Positions 9,184-17,700 of a stretch of DNA of 64,000 bases are shown one piece after another. A program made the translations under genes and the position numbers. The notes below the pieces were generated by a model. The model did not search any database. It was not told the DNA's origin and saw nothing but the letters and a program-made list of their open reading frames with translations. Each line of letters starts with the position of its first letter. The first letter of the stretch is position 1. This DNA comes from Limibacter armeniacum (lineage in GTDB: Bacteria > Bacteroidota > Bacteroidia > Cytophagales > Flammeovirgaceae), in NCBI RefSeq assembly GCF_036880985.1, contig NZ_JBAJNO010000008.1, forward strand, positions 1,923,500 to 1,987,499, written 5' to 3'.

Positions 9184-9299
9184 GCCCTTTCAGGGCATAA
9201 GTCCCGAAGGGACAAAATAGATTAGCGATGGGCAACGCCCATCGTTAGCTTACGCAAATTTTTAGCCCTGAAAGGACGGTATAATCCATACTTCACGTT
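9184..9299 (+). repeat. Repeat family B, partial copy
   Basis: CCCTTTCAGGGCATAAGTCCC, then GGGACAAAATAGATTAGCGA, then GGTATAATCCATACTTCACG ending in TT. It shares the right terminal sequence (TTCACGTT) and block order with the complete element at 37120-37273 but lacks the left end. Confidence 0.65.
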
Positions 9300-9398
9300 A
9301 AGTAAGTGTAATAAAGTAAATCTTTTTCGCCTACAATCTTACACCAGCTTGCCACCTGCCAATGGTACAGTTACATTTCTTTCAGTATTTTAAAAGAG

Positions 9399-9620
9399 AT
9401 GCAACAACTGACCCTCCATAGTAGACTACAGATAGAAGCAATGCTCCATAGTGGTGCATCACAGTCTGCTATTGCCCGAGCATTGGGGGTACACCGTAGT
9501 ACTGTTAGCAGGGAAATCAGTCGAAACAGTGTAGAGGGAAAATACTTTGCAGATGTAGCAGCCCAAAAAGCATTAGTCCGCAAACAGATGGGAGCGAACC
9601 TGATGAAGCTTACCAAACTT
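9399..9620 (+). pseudogene. IS30-family transposase, N-terminal HTH fragment
   Basis: The first ~70 residues are a typical IS30-type helix-turn-helix: LTLHSRLQIEAML, then SAIARALGVHRSTVSREIS, RN and the Y-x-A-x-x-A pattern. The DDE catalytic domain (usual full length ~310-330 aa) is absent. The frame stays open to 10322 but turns into Arg-rich sequence with no likeness to a transposase, so only the N-terminal part is homologous. No inverted repeats were recognised around it. It is a remnant next to the repeat cluster and shows past IS activity here. Confidence 0.65.
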
Positions 9621-10370
9621 TTTTCAGTGCCTAAAGTGAAGGGTGCTTCTCGGAAGGGGAACAGAAAGAGTCGCCTATCGTTTTACTTTTATCCAAAATA
9701 CTTGCGATACCACCGAAAGGGACGCTTTTTCAGAAGAGCCAAAGACCAAAGGGACAGAATCCGTCACTGTAGGTATCTGCATTGGGAAGACCTTGTAGAG
9801 ATGCGTTCCCGAAACGGCAGGCGAATCAGGGAATTTGCTTGGGAATGGTACCGTAGTAGGTTTGCCAGAAAATGGAAGTCTTGGCAATACCAAATTTGGA
9901 GTAAGTTACAAAGGTATAAGATGGCCAAGTCAGTAGCCGAAACAAAGACTGAGGGTACTTCTACAGCACTGTTGGTTGCATGGTCGCTTTCTCAAGTTTA
10001 CTTTTTCTGGTTTGTGGTAAAGGCAAATGCTGTATCTGAAATGGAAGGTAAGTGGAGTCTACCTCAGGTGAACAGTCCTCCAAGTTTGCCACTTGTCTGT
10101 CCCCTTGCATTTTTTGTGAAGAAAATCTTCCCATTTCACGCTAGAAACTTTTTGCCTGTCATTTTTCCGTTCAGAATTTCCACATGTTTTTCCTTTTACA
10201 ATTTGAAGCCACAATTATTTTCAGTTTTGTTGCGATTGCATCGTTGGTGCGGGAATATTCCTTGCCTTATTTATTGGTTAATTTTTCAAACGTTTTTAGG
10301 CACAAAGAAAATTTCGAGCTAAAAAAACTGAATCATCTGCTTATGTTTTGGAAGGCTACAAAATCCGACG
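9621..10370 (+). other. Degenerate stretch behind the IS30 fragment
   Basis: An open frame continues to 10322, but its product is mostly Arg, Lys, Trp and Phe and changes character twice. Two other frames also stay open for 40 or more codons between 9640 and 9780. This looks like decayed coding sequence, not a gene. I see no terminator or repeat I can name. Confidence 0.4.
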
Positions 10371-11582
10371 TTACTTTTTTTCCTTTTTAGCCAACCAGTT
10401 TGCCAGCGGGTTGGCAGAAAAGCCATGCCCTACAATACTAAATACAATGGTGCATATGGCTACTAGGCTAATAAATGGGCCATTGTTTAAATGTTTTTCT
10501 GCTGCCATCACCACGAACACAATTGTAGCTAGGCCTCTGGGACCAAACCATCCTATAAATATTTTTCCTCGGGTATCGATATCAGTTCCAAGTAACACAA
10601 GGTAAACCGGTAACATTCTTACGACTGTCAAGCTTAATAGGGCATACAGGACAACGGCAGGGGTTAATGCATTAAAGGCAGGTATCACAAAGCTCGCCCC
10701 GAAAACCACCCAAGTTGCAATTGCCAAACTATCACCAAATCCTTCGGCAGCATTGATAAACTCCTCTTTCTTGTTTTGCCCTATGATACTATATAAGATA
10801 CCTCCTGCAAAGCATGCGATAAACCCACTGCCCCCCAGAATTTGAGCTAATGAAAACATGGAGAATGCCAATACAATAATCACGATACTTTTCCATGAGT
10901 GGCTGATCGAATTCTTTTGTTCACTGAGACTGATCACCGAATGACCCAAAAATGTAACAGCCAACCCGACACCTGCTCCAATAATAATTTGTTTGGCAAA
11001 CAAGCCATAGGTAAACTCCCCCTTTCCCTCCAAGAAGGAAAAGCACAGCAACAGGAAAGGGACACAGATACCATCATTCAAACCACTCTCCACATTTAAG
11101 CCTTCCCTGATTCTTTCAGGCACATTTGTATTGGTGATCACCGCTTTTCCTAACGCCGCATCGGTAGGAGCCAGAGATACTGCAAGAATGGCAATTTCAA
11201 TTGTGCTAAGCTCTCCAAAAAGTATATACCCAAAACCAAATCCCAACAGCATAATCATGGGCAAGCCGAATAAGAGTAAGCGTTTTGGAATGATCAGGTT
11301 TTGCTTGATCACATTCACCTTTGCCATAGAGGCATCTGTAAATAGCACCAATGCCAAGGTGAGTTCAGCCAATGTCTTGATTAGCTCACGGTCCTCACTC
11401 ACTTTTAAAATACCAATCCCATTAGGACCCATGATGATTCCAAATGCTAGAAAAATAATAGGGCCACTGATGGTCATCACTTCAATGCGCTTGGCAATAA
11501 GGGCATACATAAAAATGAAACCAGCAAGAATAAGTAAATTCAAATACATACTTGTAAACTTAGTGACTACTAGTTGTATCAA
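10371..11582 (-). CDS. CPA1-family cation:proton antiporter
   Basis: 403 aa with about twelve hydrophobic segments. LAFGIIMGPNGIG (~50) and NVESGLNDGICVPF (~165) are hallmarks of the Na+(K+)/H+ exchanger family; the Asp in GLNDG belongs to the ion-binding site. SLAPTDAALGKAVI precedes it as in family members, and WFGPRGLATIVF (~350) is the usual C-terminal motif. It sits in the inner membrane and exchanges Na+ or K+ for H+ in pH and salt homeostasis. There is no cytoplasmic TrkA-C or cNMP tail. The start at 11582 is the longest choice; ATG at 11549 would also give a good first helix. It stands alone on the minus strand between repeat clusters. Confidence 0.9.
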   Translation of the reverse strand: MIQLVVTKFTSMYLNLLILAGFIFMYALIAKRIEVMTISGPIIFLAFGIIMGPNGIGILKVSEDRELIKTLAELTLALVLFTDASMAKVNVIKQNLIIPKRLLLFGLPMIMLLGFGFGYILFGELSTIEIAILAVSLAPTDAALGKAVITNTNVPERIREGLNVESGLNDGICVPFLLLCFSFLEGKGEFTYGLFAKQIIIGAGVGLAVTFLGHSVISLSEQKNSISHSWKSIVIIVLAFSMFSLAQILGGSGFIACFAGGILYSIIGQNKKEEFINAAEGFGDSLAIATWVVFGASFVIPAFNALTPAVVLYALLSLTVVRMLPVYLVLLGTDIDTRGKIFIGWFGPRGLATIVFVVMAAEKHLNNGPFISLVAICTIVFSIVGHGFSANPLANWLAKKEKK

Positions 11583-11870
11583 TTCTATTCGAGTGTTCAG
11601 GAAGGTTTTGGCGCAACCTATCCCATTATATAATTTACATTAAAGATGGCCTGATACAAGGAAAGGAAGCAGTAAATCAAAAGGGGGATAGTATCCCTTG
11701 TGGTAGATACAATGCTTGAAAACAGGGGAGATTGTCCGTTCTCTGCAAGTCGTTATAAAATTGAGGGAGTGAGGTTTTGTATTGAAAATTCTTTTTGATC
11801 GTGAGTGTTGGATTAGCAATACCATTATTATTTCAACCTTTTAGGGCTGGCTATTGCATCCATCGTGTTG

Positions 11871-11930
11871 ATGGGGTTATTAAGTTGTACTAAATAACCG
11901 GAGTTATCTCGTTGCCCGTCTCGATGAGTT
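11871..11930 (+). repeat. 60-bp direct repeat, copy 1 (partner at 12077-12136)
   Basis: Starts ATGGGGTTATTAAGTTGTAC. The copy at 12077 starts ATGGGATTATTAAGATGTAC and both run on to TCTCGTTGCCCGT(C/T)TCGATG, with only a few mismatches. Confidence 0.75.
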
Positions 11931-12218
11931 GATTGAATAACCAAAATATTCCACTCTTTCAGGATTTAAAAAAATATCCTTTCCTTTTACGAAGGGATAA
12001 TCGCGCGTGCAACGGTCATCGCTATTTTATAAAGCGCTTAAGAGCTAAAGTCCCAAAGGGACAAAATATATCAGCGATGGGATTATTAAGATGTACTAAA
12101 TAACCGGAGTTATCTCGTTGCCCGTTTCGATGCTGTTGCACGCGCGGTAAAACCCATCGCTAATGTGTATAGCCCCTTCGGGGCAGGTGTATTGCTCCGA
12201 ATAAAAAGTCAAACTTAA

Positions 12219-12370
12219 TTATCCCATCGTCATGTACATAATATTTTCAGCCTTGAAAAGGCGGTATAAATTATAGTTCACATTTTTAAGTTGACAGTAT
12301 TAGGTGCCGCACCTAAGGCGCTTTTTATTACAGGGGGAAAATAGCTACAAAGATTTCACTCCAATGGAGT
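12219..12370 (+). repeat. Left direct repeat of orphan cassette 2
   Basis: 152 bp from TTATCCCATCGTCATGTA to CACTCCAATGGAGT. I count four mismatches against 13398-13549, same orientation. It contains the right-hand part of family B (CCTTGAAAAGGCGGTATAAA) joined to a palindromic GCCGCACCTAAGGCGC block. Confidence 0.85.
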
Positions 12371-12448
12371 TACCTTTTTAGAAGGTTGTAGGAAAATCTT
12401 TTTGTAGATGACTACAAAAAGTTTGAACAAAATCAGTAATCCACTAGA

Positions 12449-12697
12449 TTGAATAATGATGAGGAGTTAGAAAGCCTATTTAAAATGACAGGGTTTTACA
12501 AGATTGTAGCCCAAGAAATGGTTTATTTAATGTCATTAGAATTCAATAAGATAGACTTTGATAGTCTCGTTGAAGATGAACTTGTTTTTAATTCACCTAA
12601 TTCAAGGGAAAGGATAATTGAGGGGTTAGTAGAAATAAAAGAGTCTTTTCATCAAGCAAATATTGAATGTCAGGGTTTGATTATTTCTATAGGTTAA
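12449..12697 (+). CDS. Small hypothetical protein in cassette 2 (82 aa)
   Basis: The frame opens after a stop at 12437. The only plausible start is TTG at 12449, so the gene may instead be truncated at its 5' end. The product is acidic (ELESLFKM, DFDSLVEDELVF), has no signal peptide or TM segment, and is AT-rich in codon use. It is followed after ~95 bp by a secreted-protein gene on the same strand, and both are enclosed by 152-bp direct repeats. I do not recognise the family. A small cytoplasmic protein next to a secreted one fits several two-gene systems, but nothing in the sequence proves that. Confidence 0.5.
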   Translation: MNNDEELESLFKMTGFYKIVAQEMVYLMSLEFNKIDFDSLVEDELVFNSPNSRERIIEGLVEIKESFHQANIECQGLIISIG

Positions 12698-12791
12698 AAA
12701 AAGTATACAACAAACAGACTGATTTTATAGTATTGTTCGAACGATTTAAATTTTACAGATGATTTTATTGAATACCTAAAAAGGGAAAATA

Positions 12792-13229
12792 ATGAGAACG
12801 CTAATAACATTTTTTTTACTTGGTATTGCCTTTTGTTCCCAAGGACAATTTGTACAGAATAAAGTCGATAGGTTTTTGACTAATGAACAAAATGAAAGTT
12901 GGTTAACAACGACAAAATTACTTGATGAACCAGGGCAATGGAAGGCGATAAAAGAAAGGTTTTTCTTAAAAAGGAATCAGAATACTCCCATTGAAACTAC
13001 TATGTACTCACCATTGGTTGTCATCAATGGTATACCATTAGACATTCCCGATGAACTGACTGATAATTACAGCAATAAGATATTGAATTTGTTAAATGAA
13101 GATTCAATTGATGAGTTAATTATACTTGACAAACTAGATAATGAATGGACTTACTGTAAACCATTTTCAGGAGTTATAATCTTGAAAGTTGATAAGAAAA
13201 CTTACAAAAAGCTATTCAAATTGAAATAA
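12792..13229 (+). CDS. Small secreted protein with TonB-plug-like segment
   Basis: 145 aa with a clear signal peptide (LITFFLLGIAFCSQG). The core SPLVVINGIPLDIPDEL, then DSIDELIILDK and FSGVIILKVDKK copies the beta-strand order of the plug domain of Bacteroidota SusC/TonB receptors (PLvvvDGvP..., i..i.vLKd, GVI.I.TK), but without a barrel. Such isolated mini-plug proteins are frequent in this phylum and have no known function. An AAAAAGGGAAAA stretch precedes the ATG. It lies in the AT-rich cassette bracketed by direct repeats, with the small gene at 12449 upstream. Confidence 0.65.
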   Translation: MRTLITFFLLGIAFCSQGQFVQNKVDRFLTNEQNESWLTTTKLLDEPGQWKAIKERFFLKRNQNTPIETTMYSPLVVINGIPLDIPDELTDNYSNKILNLLNEDSIDELIILDKLDNEWTYCKPFSGVIILKVDKKTYKKLFKLK

Positions 13230-13397
13230 CATTGCAATGTCTGCTTACCAGCACCATGATTGATGGTTAATCAATAAGAAGCTACTTTTTCCTTTACTTG
13301 GTTAGTAGACAAAAAGATAGAGATGATCTTGTTCATTTTTTATCTCCCTGAATAATTCATATGACTTACCATTATTTCATCCTTTTAGGGTAGGCTA

Positions 13398-13549
13398 TTA
13401 TCCCATCGTCATGTAGATAATATTTTCAGCCTTGAAAAGGCGGTATAAATTATAGTTCACATTTTTAAGTTGACCGTATTAGATGCCGCACCTACGGCGC
13501 TTTTTATTACAGGGGGAAAATAGCTACAAAGATTTCACTCCAATGGAGT
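13398..13549 (+). repeat. Right direct repeat of orphan cassette 2
   Basis: Partner of 12219-12370. The distance between corresponding bases is 1,179 bp. Confidence 0.85.
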
Positions 13550-13934
13550 AGCCTGTTTTTTTATGGCTCTTTTAGACCCGAGTATTGTCAGGTTATATGA
13601 AAGACATACCAAGAACGACCATTTAGGGATGTGCTTCTCCTTTGTAGGCAAATCTGCTAGTACCCCTTTCGAGGTATTTTGCTTGTGTTTGCGTAATATA
13701 TTGAGTATGTGTTGGTTATTTTTTGAATTGATAGTGTTAATGTTGTGAAACAGAAAGTGTCTTCTACAGAAAAAGTAGGAAGCATTATTTACAGTACAAA
13801 CAATATTATTTTAACCAACTCAATTATTTAAACCCATTTCGAGTATGAGATACTTCAATTGTTGTTACAGAAAGCCATCAAAATAAAGAAGGTTAGAATG
13901 CCTTGAAATTTTCATTATTGGTTGGTGGGAGAAA

Positions 13935-13972
13935 TATCCGAGACATAGCGAAAGCATATGTGTCGCGGATAA
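13935..13972. other. Imperfect hairpin of unknown role
   Basis: TATCCGAGACATA pairs with TATGTGTCGCGGATA (one mismatch and a two-base bulge) around a ~10-nt loop. There is no T-run directly after it, although TTTTT follows a few bases later. Confidence 0.4.
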
Positions 13973-14115
13973 CTTTTTAAGGGCGATTTATTCCCTGCCA
14001 ACCGTTCAGATGAATTATGTAAGAGAGAATGGACAACCTATTCCTTTTGATTCTTCAATGAGACTGCCCGCATAAAGAATACCTACTCTACAAATACAAT
14101 GTTTTTTCGATTTGT

Positions 14116-14150
14116 AAATCCGCCAAAGGAAGAAATTCCTGAGGCGGTTT
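14116..14150 (+). terminator. CCGCC/GGCGG-type hairpin, copy 2
   Basis: AAATCCGCCAAAGGAA / TTCCTGAGGCGGTTT. It is the same type as those after both subtilases but has only three T, so it is weaker as a terminator. Confidence 0.6.
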
Positions 14151-14425
14151 ATTGTTGACTTGAAAAAACAGCACACAAATTTACCATCAATTTTTACAGG
14201 TTTAAGGTTTTCAGGTTTGACGTGTTTTACGCTGATAACACTAAGGTATCGCTTTGTTTTTATCCCTTGTTTTGGGCTGTGTTCTAAGGTGTAACCCTTT
14301 TGAGTTATGAGTGAAATTCAGTTGAAAATTCTGTTTAAAAAGGATGGTTTTATCGATTTGGTCGTGAAATGTCTCAAAATTCAAATACAAAAAATATATC
14401 GGTAAGTAATTGATAGTCAACACTT

Positions 14426-14528
14426 GTGTAGTGCTTGTGAAAGCCTTGTAAAGGTACTTTTTACTGTTTGTGAAAGTATTGTGAGGCGTGAAATGTCGCT
14501 TGAGTTTTATTCGTCGCTTATACTAGCA
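14426..14528 (+). promoter_or_regulatory. 11-bp phased heptamer array plus -10-like box (array 2)
   Basis: Heptamers start at 14426 (GTGTAGT), 14437 (GTGAAAG), 14448 (GTAAAGG), 14470 (GTGAAAG) and 14481 (GTGAGGC). Steps are 11, 11, 22 and 11 bp. TATACT starts at 14519, again 38 bp after the start of the last heptamer, and the small gene starts 71 bp after it. The heptamers differ more from GTAGAGG than those of arrays 1 and 3, but the spacing is kept. Confidence 0.7.
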
Positions 14529-14551
14529 GCATGAAATAAAATTTGGAAGAC

Positions 14552-14728
14552 ATGAAAGAGCATGAAAGGAAAGAGGAGGAGCGAGAGGAGGGCATATATA
14601 GGGATGACGAAAGCGAGCTTCTCGAATTAATGAAGCAACGGGAGGAGGAGAATGAAGCCTTGCAAAATTTGATCAATGCATTGACGAAAAAGCAGCAGGA
14701 GGAGAAAGGAAGAAAGCAAGCTGAATAA
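14552..14728 (+). CDS. Small charged coiled-coil protein, module 2 (58 aa)
   Basis: ATG at 14552 chosen, because ATGAAAGA(G) also starts the module 3 homologue; TTG at 14543 is an alternative. LLELMKQREEENEALQNLI is nearly the same as in the 26098 protein. It is highly charged, without signal peptide or TM segment, with Leu at heptad-like positions and a Lys/Arg tail. Only 34 bp separate its stop from the subtilase start, so they form one operon under array 2. It might be a regulator, chaperone-like partner or translational coupler of the protease, but the sequence alone does not say. Confidence 0.8.
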   Translation: MKEHERKEEEREEGIYRDDESELLELMKQREEENEALQNLINALTKKQQEEKGRKQAE

Positions 14729-14762
14729 GTATTTCAATTATTTAAACTTTAATAAATTATCT

Positions 14763-17700
14763 ATGAATCATTTTTTATCTAAAACGCTGAAGGCGCTTGC
14801 TTGTTCAGCCGGATTACTCTGGGCTTCTCAGGGTGCGGTTGAGGCGCAGGCTCCAGCAGCAGCTACCTTTGAGAACGGGGTGCAGCGGGGTGTTGTACGT
14901 GTTAAGTTTAAGCAGCACGTCAATACACTGTCACTGCCTAATTCGCTTAAGGGAGCAAGGGTAAATACAAGCATGGCGGCATTCGACGCTACGGCTACCA
15001 AATTTGGCGCTACCAATATGCGACGTGTATTTCCTTATGACCCACGTTTTGAACACAAATTGGTCAAACACGGACTACACCTTTGGTATGAAGTGGCAAT
15101 TGATGGCAATCAGGATGAAAAAATGGCTGCCATGTCCTTCACTGCACTAGGAGATGTTGAGTTTGCAGAACCTGTTCATGAGAAAGCGCTGATTGATGGC
15201 TATAAAGATCAGGAGCCAGTTGTGCTTTCAAAAAATGATGGAGCTGCGGCAGTGCTTTCAGTTGGTGATTCAGTGGAGATGCCTTTTGATGATGAGTTCC
15301 TAAACCTGCAATGGCATTACCATAACTTCGGTCAGGCACCAAATGGCGAAGCTGGAAATGATATCAATCTATTCGAGGCTTGGAACGTGACGAAAGGTAC
15401 GCCTAACGTTGTTGTTTCCATCCATGACGAAGGGGTAGATGTCGATCACATGGATATCTCAAGAAACATGTGGGTCAACGAGGCTGAAGCCAATGGTGAA
15501 GAAGGAGTCGATGATGACGGAAACGGTTATATCGATGACGTTCACGGTTATTCGTTCTCTTATGATCAGGGTGATATCGTAGCACAGTCACATGGTACAC
15601 ACGTGGCTGGAACAGTAGCGGCAGTCAACAACAACGGAATCGGTGTTGGTGGTGTAGCTGGTGGTTCAGGTACTGGTGATGGCATCAGAATCATGTCTCT
15701 CCAAACACTTTCAGGACCATACAATGGTACAGCAGCCTCTTTTGTATATGCAGCCAATAATGGCGCTGTGATTTCCCAAAACTCTTGGGGGTATATTACG
15801 GCTGGTTACTACGATCAGGTGGTATTGGATGCGATCGATTACTTTATCGAAGAGGCAGGGGATTATCCTGGAAGCCCAATGAAAGGTGGTGTGGTAATCT
15901 TTGCTGCTGGTAACGACAATACAAGCCAACTGCATTATCCAGGTGCTTATGAGAGCGTAATTTCTGTAGCATCATTGGGGCCATCAGGTGAGAGAGCTTA
16001 TTATTCTAACTACGGTGACTGGGTAGATATCGCAGCACCAGGTGGAGATATGGGCTTGGCATCTTTTGACGGTGTATTGAGTACATTGCCAGATGATAAA
16101 TATGGTTTCCTGCAAGGTACGTCGATGGCATGTCCACATGTGTCGGGTATTGCAGGTCTGGTGGTTTCAGCAATGGGTGGCGAAACATTTAGTGCTGAAG
16201 ACCTGAAAGTACAACTGATGACAGCCTTTACAGATGTTTATGCCAAAAATCCTGACTTCAAAGGACAGTTGGGTATTGGAGCCATTGATGCTTCATTGGC
16301 ATTGGCTCAGGATCAAGGCATCGCACCAGTTGCAGTAACTGACTTTACTTATGATGGCAGTGCAGAGCAGTTTATCCTGACTTCACTGACTGTCCCTACA
16401 GATGAGGATGACAATAAGCCTTCTTCATTCAAGGTCTATTACTCCACATCAGAACTTACAGCAGAGAACTTGAGCAGTGCTTCATTCGCATCGTTATCAG
16501 GTATTTATGAAGCTGATAGTACAATTCAGCTGAAGGTTGAAAACCTTATTCCAAACTCTGATTATTATTTGGCAGTAACAGCTACAGACAGATGGGGCAA
16601 CGAGTCGGCAATCTCCAATATTATTATGGGAGGAACCAATGCTGGACCGGACATCACAGCAGACACGGTATTCTTGACAGTGGACGCAAGTGAAGCAACT
16701 TATTCGACATCTTATGTGTTGCAGGAATTTGGCTTCCGCAATGATGGCGAAGGTCTTTTGGCTTGGTCTGCGGACATTGCCCACAGTGATTTTTCGGAAG
16801 AAGGAGAGACGGCACCATTTGATGTGTCGGGTATCACTTACCCTGAATCTGGTGCATTGGCATTGCACGATGCTAAAGTGACTTCAGAGACACAAACATG
16901 GAATGAGACTGCAGCACCAATGTCTGTAGGAGATGACCTGCCAAGTTATGATGTGCAGGAAATTAATTATTTCCCGATCACAGCACAGTCTATGTCTTTG
17001 GGTGATGGTTCTCCTGAAGTATCGAACTCTTCAGCGACAATGTTCCAATCCCCATCAGGTGGATTTAACCTGACAGATATTGCTGTTCGAATGAGAGTAT
17101 CACCTGAAGCTGACCCTGCCATTATTGAGATCAGAGAAGGGAGTGACCTAAGCAGCTCAACATTACTTTACGCACAGGAAGTGAAAGGTGAAAGTGAATT
17201 GTATCACTTGGAATATGAGGTACAGCTTGATCAGCATATATATATCAATCAAGGAAAGTATTTCTGGATCATCGCCCATGTTCCTGCACATGAGTCCCAT
17301 ATTACACCTTTGATTATCAAGGATTCTGATAGGTATTCTTTAGCTTATAACTATAACTACATGTCGTTTGACATGGGTAAAACGTGGACAAAGCTATATG
17401 ATTTGACAAAACAGTACTTTGGTATCACAACTGCTGTTTGGCAGACAACAGCCATCAGTAAGTCTCCAAAGCTGTATGACTACCTGCGTGTAGACAACGG
17501 TTCTAAAACTGGTAACCTTGATCCAGGTGCATCTTATACAGGTAAGTTGCGTGCATACCCTCGTCAGGTGGTAAACGGTACTTACAAGTCTCAGATGAAG
17601 ATCACATCCAATGATTATGATGAGCCAGAGAAAAAGGTACCAGTTTACTTGGAAGTAACAGGTAACCCTGCCGACTTCAAGACAGAAGAAGTGTATAACT

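Larger units (their letters stand above)
11583..12448. other. Repeat cluster between antiporter and cassette 2
   Basis: No gene. It contains a ~60-bp direct repeat (11871-11930 and 12077-12136, core TAAATAACCGGAGTTATCTC), family B fragments (about 12013-12082 and 12140-12215) and the left direct repeat of cassette 2. GTTGCACGCGCG and AATCGCGCGTGCAAC also occur in opposite orientations. This is the densest group of interspersed palindromic repeats in the window. Confidence 0.6.
13550..14425 (+). other. Possible remnant of a module before array 2
   Basis: No supported gene; a 61-codon frame at 13563 starts inside repeat-derived sequence and looks spurious. TCAATTATTTAAAC at 13820-13833 equals part of the leader of both giant subtilases and is followed by an ATG at 13845. 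The module-type terminator lies at 14116-14150, preceded by ATACCTACTCTA as in module 1. A leader and a terminator only ~280 bp apart could be what remains after deletion of a protease gene. A hairpin sits between them (13935-13972). Confidence 0.35.

Noticed and set aside
9620-10322. Long open frame continuing from the IS30 HTH fragment
   Set aside because: Arg-rich, changing composition, other frames equally open, no family likeness. I treat it as an accidental extension.
7120-13560. CRISPR array
   Set aside because: The repeats are long, irregularly spaced, in both orientations and without unique spacers of equal length. There is no cas gene.
13563-13748. 61-codon frame right after the cassette 2 repeat
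   Set aside because: Starts in repeat-derived sequence, has a Cys/Leu-rich odd composition and no ribosome-binding site.
14543-14551. TTG start for the module 2 small gene
   Set aside because: ATG at 14552 matches the start of the 26098 homologue and keeps the same distance to the array.
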